DNA of 64,000 nucleotides from Sphagnum compactum (taxonomy: Eukaryota > Bryophyta > Sphagnopsida > Sphagnales): positions 13,454,001 to 13,518,000 of the forward strand of contig OZ234501.1 in the NCBI GenBank assembly GCA_965153455.1, given 5' to 3'. Every line of letters begins with the position of its first letter. Position 1 is the stretch's first letter. This document shows positions 1 to 12,144 of this stretch, piece after piece. A program made the position numbers and the translations under genes. The notes beneath the pieces are model-generated. The model made no database searches and was not told the DNA's origin. It worked only from the letters and a program-made list of their open reading frames with translations.

Positions 1-3000
1 AAGGTTGTTTAAATTGTTTTTAAATTTTATTGAAACAAAAAGGTGATCATGTGAAAATGAATCAAATTCCTCTAAAAAGAAAAGGTGTTGGTCAATGCAA
101 TATTTAAAAATAATGAATGAATTCACAAGAGTCCAACTTAATAAATGTTATGAAAAAATGATAATACTTAAAATACATGTAATATCTTAAAAAAATAAAA
201 GGAGGAAAGTCTTGTTCATTAGTCCAATTATCTAAGGTGTGTGCATTTTTAAAGCCCAAAAACTAAAGTGCATAAAACCCACCTTCATGAATGTAAGGTG
301 TTTTACACCCTACATATTGCGAATGCTAAGGTATATAGACCTCATTTGATGGGGCCACATGGTCGTCCACATGGCATTGAAATGACATGGACGGTATGAT
401 TACATGTCAAATTGACATTTGTAATAATTTGTCACATGTCCCCACCATGTCACAATAACCCATTTTGGGCTTGAATGTGTGAACTTATATTTGTATTTTT
501 TTCCCACAAAAAAAAAACATAAATAGCTCATTTTGACATTAAAGTTTTTTTGGAAAATAAGGGTGACATAGAAAGTGGCTCCCCCTAGTGCAAGTTTGGG
601 GTTCATTATGTGAGCACAAAAACAAAGTACCATATGGTAATTTAATTCACTACCACCATCATGAGGTAATAAACAAATTATATGACATAAGTTAAATGAA
701 CAATATAATCAAACAAAACATTATAAGAGATAGGGTTTTGTTTACATGTACACACACACCATAACATTTGAACTGCATAACAACACAAATTTTTCTTGTC
801 CATTGTTGACAACAAATGATGACCATATTGACATATAACACATTTAAAAAGAAAATCTTCACATTGCAATATGTTCACATTCATCCTTGAAAGTGTGTTA
901 TTAGCAATCATACCCCTTTTGCAATATTCCCAGATTTTTTATAATTTATTTTTTAGATGACTTTTAACAAAACACAAATGATGATCACCAAGGAAACAAT
1001 ATATCACAATGAACAACAAAAAAAAAAGGTATGAAAGAAAATTACCACAAAAACAAAATTATTTGATTAAAGAATCTAACAAAAAAGGACCCAATTTGGA
1101 TAGGCATCAAAAAGACCATCTTGTCAATTTAAACAAGTTGATTTGAACATGTTGTGATTGAATGGTCTTTTTCATTAACAAAATAAAAGATTGATGAGTC
1201 ATTTTGATTAGTAGATATTGAACCATTTGATTGGTCACATGTTACCTAAATTTCAATCTTTTTTTTTGGATTATTATATTTTAAAATAATGTAGATAGGT
1301 ACATAAGTAGTTAGGCAAGTAGACCTAAGCTACCTATTTAATGTCAGGAATAACTAGCTTGGTTTATTAACTAGCATAAGATGTTTGATTTGACTAAAAA
1401 AACATTGGCGATCTTGATCAAGGATGTCAATTTTTTTGTTTAACCTGATTAAATTGTCCATTGACTAGAACCCATTGGCCATTTCAACCAAGGTGGTTAA
1501 TTTTTTGTTCAATTTGACATATAGTTAAATAGATCATCTAGTCAAAATTAACGATCAAAAAATACACATGTTATTTCACCCTAGGCTTTTAATCAAATGC
1601 ACATGCCCACTAATCAAAGACTAGTTAGTTAACTTAAACAATTTGATAAACCTATTTTTGTAATAATGAAATTTTTGCAAAATAACACCTAGGGAGCAAA
1701 ATAAAAAAGGTAGGATAAAAAATGTGGGGCAATCTATATGTTAATTATATCAAAGAAAGAATCAATAATCATTATAATTATGAATGCATATTCAAACTAT
1801 AATTTATTTATTTTGCATTTGCATTTTATAATTCTTGCTTTTGTAATCATAGCCACACAAACTTGAATGTATTTGATATTCCACTTAGTACCTTGGTGGA
1901 TTTTACTAAAGTATATATTTAACACAATATCATGTCATGGCTTAAAAAATAAAAAATATTATGGCATCAAAAACCATTTCTAAATGAAGTCCCTAAACAC
2001 GTTCCAATTATAAAATTAAAAAATATGTATACATTTTCAAACTTGTAAATTGAAATGAATCACATTCAAAAATTGAATACCCACTAAAATGGAACCATAT
2101 CATGTTTGTTTTGCCCTTGTCAACACTTCCCATCACCCTTTTCAACATGGATCCAAACAATTTGAAACAAATTCAACTTTTCATCTTGGTCAAATCCTCT
2201 TTTCATTCCACAAAATTCAACATTTAAAAACCTTAACTATCACTTTATGAAACCATTTTGTCTTTTACTACAAGTTTTGAAATTTTTTTTTGGGATGATC
2301 CATCTTGTTATGGAGGATGCAAGTATATTTGTCTTTGGATTAAATTGATTTAGGTCTCCACATATAATAAAAACATGTACATGACTCTTGATGAATGTTG
2401 TGTTTTCATAATTTCATTTCGTGTTCCTTTGCATCAACATTATTATTTCCAACCTTTAACATCAAATCCTTCAATGATTCATAAATAATACAAAGTCAGC
2501 AAAAGTTGAAACCTTGTTTCTTAACATGAACATTAAGGTGAGGTCTTTTTTTCACACAACAAACCAAAATTCACAAAATCATTGATCCAAGCAAGCCAAG
2601 AAACACCCTTAATTGTAACCGCTACCCAATTGCAACGAAAACAAAACCAAACAAAACCTTGCCAAAACACAACTACATGGCGTTTATCATTAACAACAAA
2701 CTTAATGCAAACAACCAAACTTTTAAAGTTGCACAAAATTCAAATATGCTCAACATTTTGGTGATTCAAAATATGAATTTTAAACTAATATTTTTTTAAA
2801 TTTTATATTAATTTATTTCCAAAATTATGTCATTTAAAAAATTCAAATTGTGTTTTTTGTGGTTTATTATTTAATTACCACTGAAGAGCATTGGTTACAT
2901 AACATGAAAAAAGTTTTTGTGTATTTTAATTCATTAGATTGATTCTAAATTTTTTGGATATGTATACCAATATATTAAAAATACCATTGTATAGAAACAA

Positions 3001-5196
3001 GTCCATTTGTAGTTTTTTTTTTTTTTTTTACAATTTGAAATACACAAAATTAAACAATGATTACGATTGTTAATGGTACATGTTAGTGCGATTACACCCC
3101 ATTGTCATATTAATATGGACATATGATTTGTGGTAATAATCTAACTTGCATAATGCAATTTTTGGAATTTTAATTTATTTGGTATATAATAATGACCTAG
3201 TGCCCACTAATCATTTTACTCCTTTTATTGTATTAAGTTCAAATTTTTTTATCTTTTAATGCTTTGATAGACTGAAAATTTTATAAGTTGTACTTGGTGT
3301 TTTATTGTACATGAATATTTAAGTTACACCATGATTTTATATTGATGATGTTTTTGTAGATTTTTTTTGTTATATTTTGTATTATATTATGCTTCACATA
3401 AACATACACCTCAAACAAATGATAATCCTTAAACTTATTGAAATGTTAAGACATAACATTATAGGTGATTGTAATAAATGATAATCAATTTACAAGTTTT
3501 ATTTTAAAATGTTTGAATTTGGTGGTCATTAGGTGGCTCTCTTAACACTTGCCATGTTGAATTACGTTCGAAAGGACACAATTTGCTATAATGTGGACAA
3601 GTATGGCTTAAGGAAAAAAATCATTGTTTATTTACAAATGAAATTAATGTTTTTATTTATCTTATTTATTGATAAATATGCTTATTTTTGCTTATATAAT
3701 AATTTGATGCCTTACTTTTTTTTCATAAATATTTATAGTTCAAGTAAATGTACAAAGTTCATATTTTTTTCATAAATGTGTTCATAAATGAAAAAACAAA
3801 ACCTTGTAAATAAGAAGGTTATTGTAAATTTAAAATATTGGGGGAGCTTTTAGATTTTTAAATTTCAAATCAATAATATAAAGTTCCAAGTTTGGGCAAA
3901 TTCATGGTTGGGGTATCCAAAAGGACTAATTAAAAATTTTATAGCATTTATTACCTTAAATTATGTTGATTTGATGTATGTTGACAACTATAATTATGTC
4001 TGTTAAATTAATAAAAATATTTTACAATAAATTTTATCTAATATGAATATCCTTTTGAGTCTTTAAAAATAATTGGAATTTTCATTTTAAAATAATTTTT
4101 AAAAATGCATTAAATAGTGAATTTAACTTCAACAAGATCTACATGTTTTAGTATGAGGAGGCCACTAAGCTCCATGTTTGCAAACTACCATGATGGTTAC
4201 ACAAACATGATGGTTATGTACCAGGGTACAAAAAGGAAAAAATGCATAGATTTTTTATTAAAATTATGCTAAATCATATGTTCAAATTGTTAATCGTTTC
4301 AATTCCTAGGATTGATTCATTAGATTCCATAACATGGTGCATTGCTAGGTGTTGGGGGAGGTCACTCTTTATTGGGTATCCCCTTGCGTTCAAATGTTAT
4401 TATCTGATTACCTATTTATAAATGAAAGCAATGTTTCCATCTACATTTTTTACATAATTTTTTGTTCTAATGGCATTGTCAAGGTCTAATTCTTAATTGG
4501 GGGTGAAGACTTCCATTTGCCTACCAATGTGTTATTAATTATTAGCTAAGAAGTTGTGAATTTTTTTTTAAAAAATCATTGATAATAAATATAACCACAA
4601 CATGCATTGAGATCTTGGTGAAAATGTAACGCATGTATACTATGGTGATTCAACTTTGAAATTATAATGAACAAGCAATACATTGGTTAGGATTTTATAG
4701 TGACCCTAGATCATATGACTCGTTTATGTATGACTATCTAATACCTTACGGATAAGGGAGCTGAACCTTACAATATTTAACTCAAAACACCTTTAAAAAG
4801 GTTACATTGAACAATCAAATCGAGTAAACCATGATCAAATAGAAACTTGAAAATCATCATGTATTTTTGGATGTAATGTATGTTTGATTGAAGTAGTAAT
4901 GCATTCGATTGTCACATTAACTCAATCCAAACAAAATACATGTTATGGAACAAAAAAGTAAACCTATAGATTTGTAAATCGTTGTAATACTCACATAGTC
5001 ATATCATGACAATTTTTTCAAGTTGTGCGAGCTTCAATTTCATACTTTTCAGTATGAATAAATGTGCAAATATTTTTTCATATATTAGATGTTCATTAAT
5101 AAATTTTGCATCTTCAAAATTATACCTTTCCCATGGCATATATATTATTAAAACATTATTTCCTAAAGCAAGTTCCCTACCCTATTTACTAGCTTA
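1..5196. other. AT-rich intergenic spacer without recognisable genes
   Basis: Long A/T runs and low GC throughout. All open frames are short (80 codons or fewer), have no splice context and resemble no family I know. Around 1290-1340 there are scattered TAGG/CCTA steps like those at 28-29 kb and 56.5 kb, which suggests old shared repeat material. Nothing else can be supported here. Confidence 0.6.
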
Positions 5197-5360
5197 CTAG
5201 TTTGAACCCCGTGCCTAATGCACATGTGTGTTATTTCAACAATGTTTGGTTCATGTTTTAGTTTTTTTCAAAAACTTTTATCTTTTTCATTATTTATTTT
5301 TATGTGTTTTCTGTTTTATTATTATTTTGTATAATAAAAAAAAGTGTTTCTTTTTCACTT

Positions 5361-5950
5361 TTGTATTTTTGTTTATTTGGATGCAAGTTTGAAGTTTGGA
5401 GAAAGAAGACACACCTCATTCTTTTTCAAGTAGGGTTTTTCTTCATTATTATAAGTTTTATTTTTTCTTATTTTCTACTCTTTATTTGGTTTCTTCTTTT
5501 TTTGTAATTTTTTCTTTTAAAATGATTTTACTGTATTTCCTTTTCCTTGTTTTATTTGTTTCCATTCCTTTTTTATAGTTTTTGTGTTTTTACTTTTTTT
5601 TGTTTATGTTTGTTTCATGTTTTAATTTTTTCTATTCTTATTTTGTCTATCTTCATTTTTTTCTATTTTTATGCGTTTATTTATTTATTTAGTTTCTATT
5701 TCCTTTTCCCAAAAAATTCTAGTTTTCCTAATATGTTTTATAATAAAAATAATTAAAAAAAAACTTTTTTATTTTTGTTTGATTATATGCAGGTTTGAAG
5801 TTTGGAAAAAGAAGACAAACCTCTTTTTTTTTTCAAGTATGGTTTTTTTCCTCTTTCTTTTGCTCTCTGTTTTGTTTCTTATTGTTTGTCATCTATTTTT
5901 TAATTTTCTTTTAAGATTATTTTACTGTATTTCCCTTTTTTGTTTCATGT
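5361..5950. repeat. Direct duplication inside the Helitron
   Basis: Two diverged copies of a T-rich segment lie about 400 bp apart (about 5361-5555 and 5770-5945). Both contain GTTTGAAGTTTGGA followed by AAAGAAGACA, then CTTTTTTTCAAGTA-like sequence, and both finish at TTTACTGTATTTCC (5527 and 5921). The order of matching blocks is the same in both, so this is a tandem duplication followed by drift. No protein is encoded. Confidence 0.7.
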
Positions 5951-6046
5951 TTAAGTGTTTACAAAAAGATTTTAATTGTTAAAGTGTTTTTCTATTTATT
6001 TTTTGGCTAGTTTTTTCCCTTTTTAAAATATATATTTGTTCTGTTT

Positions 6047-6082
6047 GGATGGATGACGGGATGGATGACGGGATGGATGACG
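6047..6082. repeat. 12-bp tandem repeat GGATGGATGACG x3
   Basis: Three exact copies of GGATGGATGACG are followed by degenerate GGACGGATG units to about 6100. They sit close to the 5' end of the minus-strand Helitron. The Helitron at 58.8 kb has related GGATGGATGA-type motifs, so the two elements probably belong to one family. Confidence 0.85.
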
Positions 6083-6779
6083 GACGGATGGACGGATGAA
6101 AAGTTTCATTTCATCCCGACGTCTGGATGGAAAGCTTCATTTCATCCCAAAGCTTCACGACCATGACATCCTTTACTATATAGAATAAAAGTGCTTATTT
6201 TTTTTTTAAATATTGATGATAAATAGGGTCACGAAATGTGTGAAGATCTTGATGTAGATGTGGTCGATTTGATGCTAGCTTGGAAAGATGTTTATGCACC
6301 TTTGTCAATCTTTGTGAAACTTTTGCTCTAATAGGTTTCATGTTACATCAATTTGAACTTGCTTATTTTGTATAAGTGTCAATGTTCAGAGGGTATTAGA
6401 ACTTTCTGATACTTGTCAATTTTAGTTTTCACAAAATAATTTACAAAAGGTTTTGATTTTTATTTTATTTTTTAATTATGCATCGGGGCAAGGTATCAAT
6501 ATTTTAAAAAGAAAATTGAATTGATTTTCTCATTGTTGATTCTTAAAATTTTGAAAACAGTTGATTATCTTTTGACAATTCTCATAAATCAATCATTAAT
6601 TTTTTAAAATCAAAAATCACAATCAAAATTACAAAAACATTATTGATCTTATTCCTTTTTTAAAAAATGAAAAATTCATAAACAATAGAATTATCCATAA
6701 AGTGAAAAAAACACGTCACCAGAACTCTGAGTTTGGTCATACAAGGGTGAGATTCAGAAACAAATACATCTATCTATGA

Positions 6780-7340
6780 AGGAAGGTAGTTTGTTTTGTT
6801 TTTATGAGATCCCCCGAACCGAGATTCTTCAAATCGTGTTCTTTGTATCTTTGGAAAGCTCTCAAGAGGAGGGGTGCATGGGCTTGGTTCCATGACGTTT
6901 CGACTTGTGGCACAAAAGTTAAATATCGACTAATTTTTCACTGAAAATTACATAAATTGTAGCTGAAATTTTGGAAGAATTAAAATTTTCCTTTGGTGTT
7001 GCTAGAAAGATCTTGATGAGCAAGATTTAATGGAATTTATTCGGTAAGATTTGGATTCAGAATGTGGGAGATATTGATTTTAAAGTGATTTTTGTTACTG
7101 AAAATTCAAATAAATGTCAAAAAATCAGGTTTTGGAAGGAAAAATCAATTGAGAATGTGGTAACACTTGAAGGCTTATCATTCAAGTCAAGCATGATTTC
7201 CTTTCATAATTGACTGTTTGAAAAATCAATACATACATTGTAAAACAATGTTCACATGTTGAGTTTCCTTGTTTTGTAACGGGTTTACACTTGGGCCAAT
7301 GGCACAGGCCACAATAGTTAGCATTAAGGGGAGGTGAAAT
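6780..7340 (+). pseudogene. Broken inverted copy of the exon at 9520-9673
   Basis: From about 6780 the plus strand matches the reverse complement of 9540-9720: the intron end GGAAGGTAGTTTGTTTTG, then the exon sequence with CTTTGGAAAGCTCTCAA. The copy lacks the TGCAG acceptor present in the minus-strand version, has lost a base after CTCAA (shifting the frame), and reads into TGA. Homology breaks at about 6912 and resumes at about 7285 (CACTTGGGCCAA, then GCATTAAGGG), so roughly 370 bp differ or were inserted. It is therefore a non-functional duplicate of the last exon of the unidentified gene to the right. Confidence 0.55.
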
Positions 7341-8680
7341 TTTTTAAACCATCAATTTTTGTGGTAACCTGAGTTTCATGTTATCTTTCGTTTTTCCTGA
7401 ATGCCTCCATTGTTGCTACATATATTTTCACTACCTCTACTTGGACAACTACTATAATTATTCTTGAACGTTGTGCATTAAATGTTGAGTTCTAACAATT
7501 CATACTAAGATTTAATAAAAATTTCCTTGCTTTGTTGATGCCGCCGAAAGAAGAAATAAGGGGTGGAAGGAGGTTCAAAGACAGGGTGAAAACAAGGTCT
7601 TACCCATTCTATTACCCCTAATCTTTTTTTGTACCTTTATAAAAACAGAATGGTTTCATGTTTTTTTATTAATGAGATTTTTTTTTAAATTTTTTTTAAT
7701 CCTATTCTAGTCTCAATTACTTTATAAAAAAATTTAAGTGTATGAGTTTGACTTCAACTCCCCAATTCTGGCATGCTCTAGTTTTTTGAGTTTTCTGACA
7801 TCAAACAAAAATGTTTGTGTTCTCTCTTTTAGTAAGCCAAAATCTTTGCAGACCATAAAACTAGTCTAGCGCATTTTGTTGCACTTCCATCACTCTCATG
7901 AGAGGTGAGATAACTCTAATGATATAATTTTTACTACTTAAGGTAGGCAATATCATGAGAACCTGACTCAGGTAAGAGGGTTTTATTTCACTTGAATCTC
8001 AATATTTAAAATTTTTTTTTCTTGAGTTGATGATGAACTTTTTAATCAGTGTTTCACTCAAAGTGATAGCTTGAGAGCTTGAAATAGGAATATTCAGATG
8101 ATACTCAGAGATATTTTAATACCCGACCAACACTGATTATTACATCTTTATAAATGTTATTGTTTTTTCCGTTCTAATTACAATTTGCTGTTTTTTGTGT
8201 CTGTATTTCTAATTTATCCTCTGGGTGAATTGGGTTGATTTTTCACGAAAATATTGACAAAGTGATCAATTGATAGATTGGAGAAATCTAGCGAGTGCTT
8301 CCCTATCATAAGAAATGGCAGCCAAGGGGGTATTTAGCTTTGCAATGTGGTCCTTATTCACATGGGATTTCACATGCCCCTTGCTACTGGGGTTAGAGTG
8401 TAAGTTAATGATGCTTTTGACTACTGAACTCTCTTCACCATCTGGGGTGCAAGACTCAATTACTCATCTCAAAAAATTTGGTGTGTTATAAAGATTTCAT
8501 TAATCAATTAGGTATTCATAATTTAAAACTTATTAAGTTTTTCTTCATTTCTTAGACAAATTTTGTCTAGAAGTATTCATCAATATGGATGAAACAATTT
8601 TTTTAATGTAATAAAGAAAGTTATGAATGCAAGTCCTAACTACAAAGATTAATCCCATGATTGGAAAGTAAGGGTCCTCA

Positions 8681-9172
8681 AGATAAATGGCAAATCAAGA
8701 TTTCTCAAAATGAGGATCTTGTATAGCCAGGTGTTTTTGTTATCACTTTTGTGATGTAACCAAACTAGTGATCATCCACAAGATCCTCATAGTGAGATCA
8801 AATCACCGACTCTTTTAACCAATGAAATGACCAGCATCCATGCCTTCAGATGTTTGGGTGGGACAGATATGACCATAGTGGCTAGGGTGAGAGCAAGAAT
8901 GTAGCCCCAGCAGAAAAAAAAAAAAAGAATCTCAACTGGAGATTCATAGTAGGAAGTCTTTTGCATAACATATATGCATGTAACACTTGTTCCCACATTC
9001 TTGCTCCCATGTAAGAGATTTTGTTGTCCAACCTAAAATGCAAAGAATCATAGAACTGGAAAAAATCCCAGATAAATGGCAAATCAAGCTTTCTCAAAAT
9101 GAGGATCTTGTATAGCCAGGTATTTTTGTTATCACTTTTGTGATGTAACCAAACTAGTGATCATCCACAAGA
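8681..9172. repeat. 103-bp direct repeat, copies at 8681-8783 and 9070-9172
   Basis: Two copies of a 103-bp sequence beginning AGATAAATGGCAAATCAAG and ending AGTGATCATCCACAAGA differ at only about two positions. About 290 bp separate them. Such near identity in a drifting spacer implies a recent duplication. The sequence just after copy 2 recurs at 39.8 kb. No frame is conserved through the repeat. Confidence 0.9.
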
Positions 9173-9519
9173 GGAATTAGCCAAATTTGGCTACAGGTCA
9201 GACAAGAAATTGGGAAAACATAAAGAATCCTGCCATATTTTAGCAACCTGCTGTCACCTATTGTCTAAATATGGCGGTTCCAAACCAATCCTTGAAATGC
9301 CCTTTGGGAGATTTTTTCGACAGAATCCTTTTTATGAGGAGCACTGGACTCGTTTTGAACTGCCAAGTTGCAAAAAAATTGCTAAAAAGAAAACCTCAAG
9401 GACCCCACCAGGGTTAAAGTAATGGGCAGAAAAACAAGGCACAAGTCACAAGGCCAAACCCCATCTTCAAAACATTCGTATCTCCCCACCACCAATTCCA
9501 GCATCCCTTAATGTCAAAT

Positions 9520-11914
9520 TTAACATAAACTAGTGTGGCCTTGTGCAGTTGGCCCAAGTGTTACCACATCCTCAAACGTCATAGAATCAAACCCATGCAC
9601 CCCTCCTTGTTGAGAGCTTTCCAAAGACACCAAGAACACGATCTGAGGCATCCCGGTTCCGTGCACCTCATAACTGCAAAACAAAACAAAACAAACTACC
9701 TTCCTTGATAGATAGATTAGCATCCTCCAAAAAATCGTCTTTCATTGCCATTCACTGCACAGCTTGTAAAGTTCAAATGCATATATATGTATATATACCT
9801 GGGCCAGAAACTCTGTGCTTGCTCCAGGATGAAACCAGTTTGATGAAACTCATCACCATGTTGGATTCATTTATGGGCTGAGTGATCCCATGGCTAGTAA
9901 CTTTGTTTCTGCACTGGGGCTGGCTCCTAGATTTACAATGCCACTCAAACTGTATGGTGCTGCAACTTTGGTGGTGGTATTCACTACATGAACAACATAG
10001 CCAGTACAGCCCACCAAGCAAATTTGCAGCAAACATTAACAGATCGTGTGACATTGTAAATCTAAGAGCAGGTACCAGTGCAAAGTTCTCCAAGCTCTGG
10101 AGTGTTCCCTCCATTAAAAATTCTCCTAGATTTCTCTCCTGCAGGTTGACCAGCGTGTCCAAGTGGATGGCATAGCACTTCAGAATATAGTCCCAGTTGC
10201 AAAGTGTGGATTTCTTGTCACATGTCTTTTCCTCCTTCTACTAACTGGTAGGAAGCTGCTGCTCATAAGGCTGCAAAAGTCGAGTTCCACACTTCAAAAC
10301 TTAACAGATAAAGTTAACAACAGATTCTGGAAAATTTTCTGAGATCACCTGAACTTGAATCAAAGTTCATAACTCAGCAATCATCAAGTTGGGAATGACT
10401 TTGTAGGAACCCTTGGGGATGCTAGTTGTCATAGACGGCAAGTAAATGCACTGTACATTAAGCATGGTCATCAAAGTGCACAAATTCAAACTCAGCACTC
10501 TTATTGTAATCAGATCACCCCCTATGATCCTTAAAGGAGCTTAATATCTAGCAGATTAGACTTTTCTGGCAGATTATCTAGAAGCTGCACTCAATAGATT
10601 AAAAGCTTTTCAAACTTTTGTTTCACATAGAATATTCTTGTCCAAGAGGAGACTGTTATTACTTAGCCCGGAGCCCAAGTCGAGGCTCTTGACTATCAAC
10701 CCAAAAGCAGAGACATCAAAGTCTATATTGCATCACTAGCTGATCATGCAAGAGTGAAACCTTCTCTTAGAAGAATTTTTCCTATAGGTACTTGATAAGT
10801 TGATCCACTCACACGTCTTGCTTTTGCTGTTACATTGAGAGGGAGTTAATTGGCATAAATAAAAAATCTCCACTCTTCATTGTCAAGAAAAAGAAAAGGA
10901 GTAATAAATCAAACCGAAGTTTTTATTATTTTTCATTTGGAAAGGGAAAAATGACAAACACTTGAAAGTTTTTGGAAGAATTTATTCTCCAGATCAAATT
11001 GATAATGAGGAATCTGTATGGTTGACTCAGTGGTATGTTAACTAATTGGTCTACTATAGAAACACGTCTTCAGAGATTTCAAAATTTGGAGCCCGTGAAA
11101 CTTTTTTTTCATCCTAGCGTTAGCTATTTTTCAGTAGAGCTTCCCTCGCAGTAGAGTTTCACCACCAAGTTCAGGATGGATTGGTGTGGTTCCTCTACAC
11201 CTAAGACACCATAATATCAACCCATAAACAAAGAACCCATAAATAAAAGCATAGGGGAAAAGCATATTGGATAGTAATTGTGAGGCTTGTAGGTTCACAT
11301 GTTGCAGCAGCAATCAAAACATGTGAACCTACATATGTGAAGGTCTATTCACAATTTATCTCCTTAGAGCATCTCCATCAACGCACTGCACGGCAAAGTT
11401 TGAATGAGGAAGAGCATTTATTGTGGCGGTTTGCAGCAGGAAAATTTGGTGGGAGATGCTCTTAAACTTCAAATCTGCAAAGCTGCCTTATGGCTGCACT
11501 CTCTACCTATTTGGATCAAACTTTCCAAGGGGATAAGTACAGACAGGTACATATACACCAGCATCACAGTTCACTAGTGTCTAAAAAAGAAAACACCACC
11601 ATAACATTCTTCTGTGTCCCTAGCTCACGATTGGATTTTACAAGTTTCATGAATATTAAGCAGCTGTTAAACATGAATATGGGTGGTAGCAAAAGAAAAC
11701 GTTCTAGAGTATATGATCAGAGGTTATGTGGCTCAAGTTTCAGTCCAAGCAGCAAAGAGCCCCTCAAAAATACATGAACATATGTATATATTAAAGGCTA
11801 ACTTCTTTGAAGAAGGAAGCATCTGATAAGAAAACGGCTACAAGAATCTTTATAAGAAACTGCTTACCTTCGCCTGTAAATATTGCCGGACTATGTAGAG
11901 ATCAGCTTTATCTG
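9520..11914 (-). CDS. Unidentified multi-exon gene (partial, tentative model)
   Basis: Three minus-strand segments look like exons. (1) 11914-11868: 47 bp after a TTATTTGCAG acceptor, before GTAAGC, encoding DKADLYIVRQYLQAK. (2) 10237-10076: 54 codons from an AGTAG acceptor to G|GTACC, encoding KEEKTCDKKS through LQSLENFAL. (3) 9673-9520: after GTTTTGCAG, encoding YEVHGTGMPQIVFL, then FEDVVTLGP, to a TAA stop. Exons 1 and 2 join in phase. Exons 2 and 3 do not, so an exon is missing or a splice site is misplaced. No start codon was found; the 5' end may lie in the GCC-repeat region at 12.1 kb. I do not recognise the family. Exon 3 has a broken inverted copy at 6.8-7.3 kb, and an intron holds a MITE. 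It could be a real gene or a decaying one. Confidence 0.35.
9899..10088. repeat. Imperfect inverted repeat with about 100-bp spacer
   Basis: The sequence CATTGTAAATCTA(A/G)GAGC, followed by a conserved CCAGTGCA, occurs on the plus strand at about 10052-10088 and on the minus strand at about 9946-9899. Each arm is about 35-40 bp. It overlaps the 3' end of tentative exon 2 of the unidentified gene and could form a stem or be the relic of a foldback transposon. Confidence 0.6.
11289..11332. repeat. Perfect 15-bp inverted repeat (hairpin)
   Basis: GTAGGTTCACATGTT (11289-11303) is followed 14 bases later by its exact complement AACATGTGAACCTAC (11318-11332). It lies within an intron of the tentative minus-strand gene. 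It has no T-tract and no coding role that I can see. Confidence 0.9.
11367..11461. mobile_element. Tourist-like MITE (PIF/Harbinger type), 95 bp
   Basis: Terminal inverted repeats GAGCATCTCC (11367) and GGAGATGCTC (ending 11461) are flanked on both sides by the 3-bp direct repeat TTA (11364-11366 and 11462-11464). TTA target duplications are the hallmark of PIF/Harbinger elements and their Tourist MITEs, and GAGCATCTCCA ends are common in plant MITEs. The 95-bp inside encodes nothing. A decayed Harbinger transposase lies in the same window at 63.3-64.0 kb, but no link between the two is shown. Confidence 0.85.
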
Positions 11915-12101
11915 CTGCAAATAATAGTGTAACAAATCAAGGATCACTTGCACGAGATCTGGTTCATGCAGAACAAGATCAGCAGAGAAAAAACAGAGCA
12001 TGAATAATTCATTTTTCACATCAACACTTAGAAGGGAAAGCTTCGACAGAATAACCTCTTGTGCACGGCAGCTGATGATGAACCAACCCTTTGAGGACGC
12101 A

Positions 12102-12144
<43 letters not shown>
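12102..12144. repeat. (GCC)14 trinucleotide repeat
   Basis: Fourteen uninterrupted GCC units. A plus-strand frame with ATG at 12000 reads them as poly-Ala inside a 76-codon frame ending at 12230. On the minus strand they are GGC units, open as poly-Ala or poly-Arg but without any upstream ATG. The GC-rich setting, just upstream of the minus-strand exon at 11.9 kb, fits a 5' UTR or first exon of that gene. Which strand is transcribed cannot be decided from sequence. Confidence 0.9.

Larger units (their letters stand above)
5197..6184 (-). mobile_element. Non-autonomous Helitron (minus orientation)
   Basis: Read on the minus strand, the element starts TCTATATAGTAAAGG near 6184 and ends CTAG at 5200-5197, followed by T as expected for Helitron insertion. 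Just inside the 3' end is a short hairpin (GTGC..GCAC, 5211-5224) in a CCCGTGC-type context typical of plant Helitron termini. No Rep/helicase frame is present, so it could only move with help in trans. The base before the 5' end on the minus strand is T rather than the usual A, so the true start may lie one base further out. The inside is T-rich and holds an internal duplication and a 12-bp tandem repeat. It is about 1 kb, similar in size to the copy at 58.8 kb but opposite in orientation. Confidence 0.65.

Noticed and set aside
5304-5982. Several hydrophobic Phe/Leu-rich frames
   Set aside because: They are translations of T-rich low-complexity DNA inside the Helitron.
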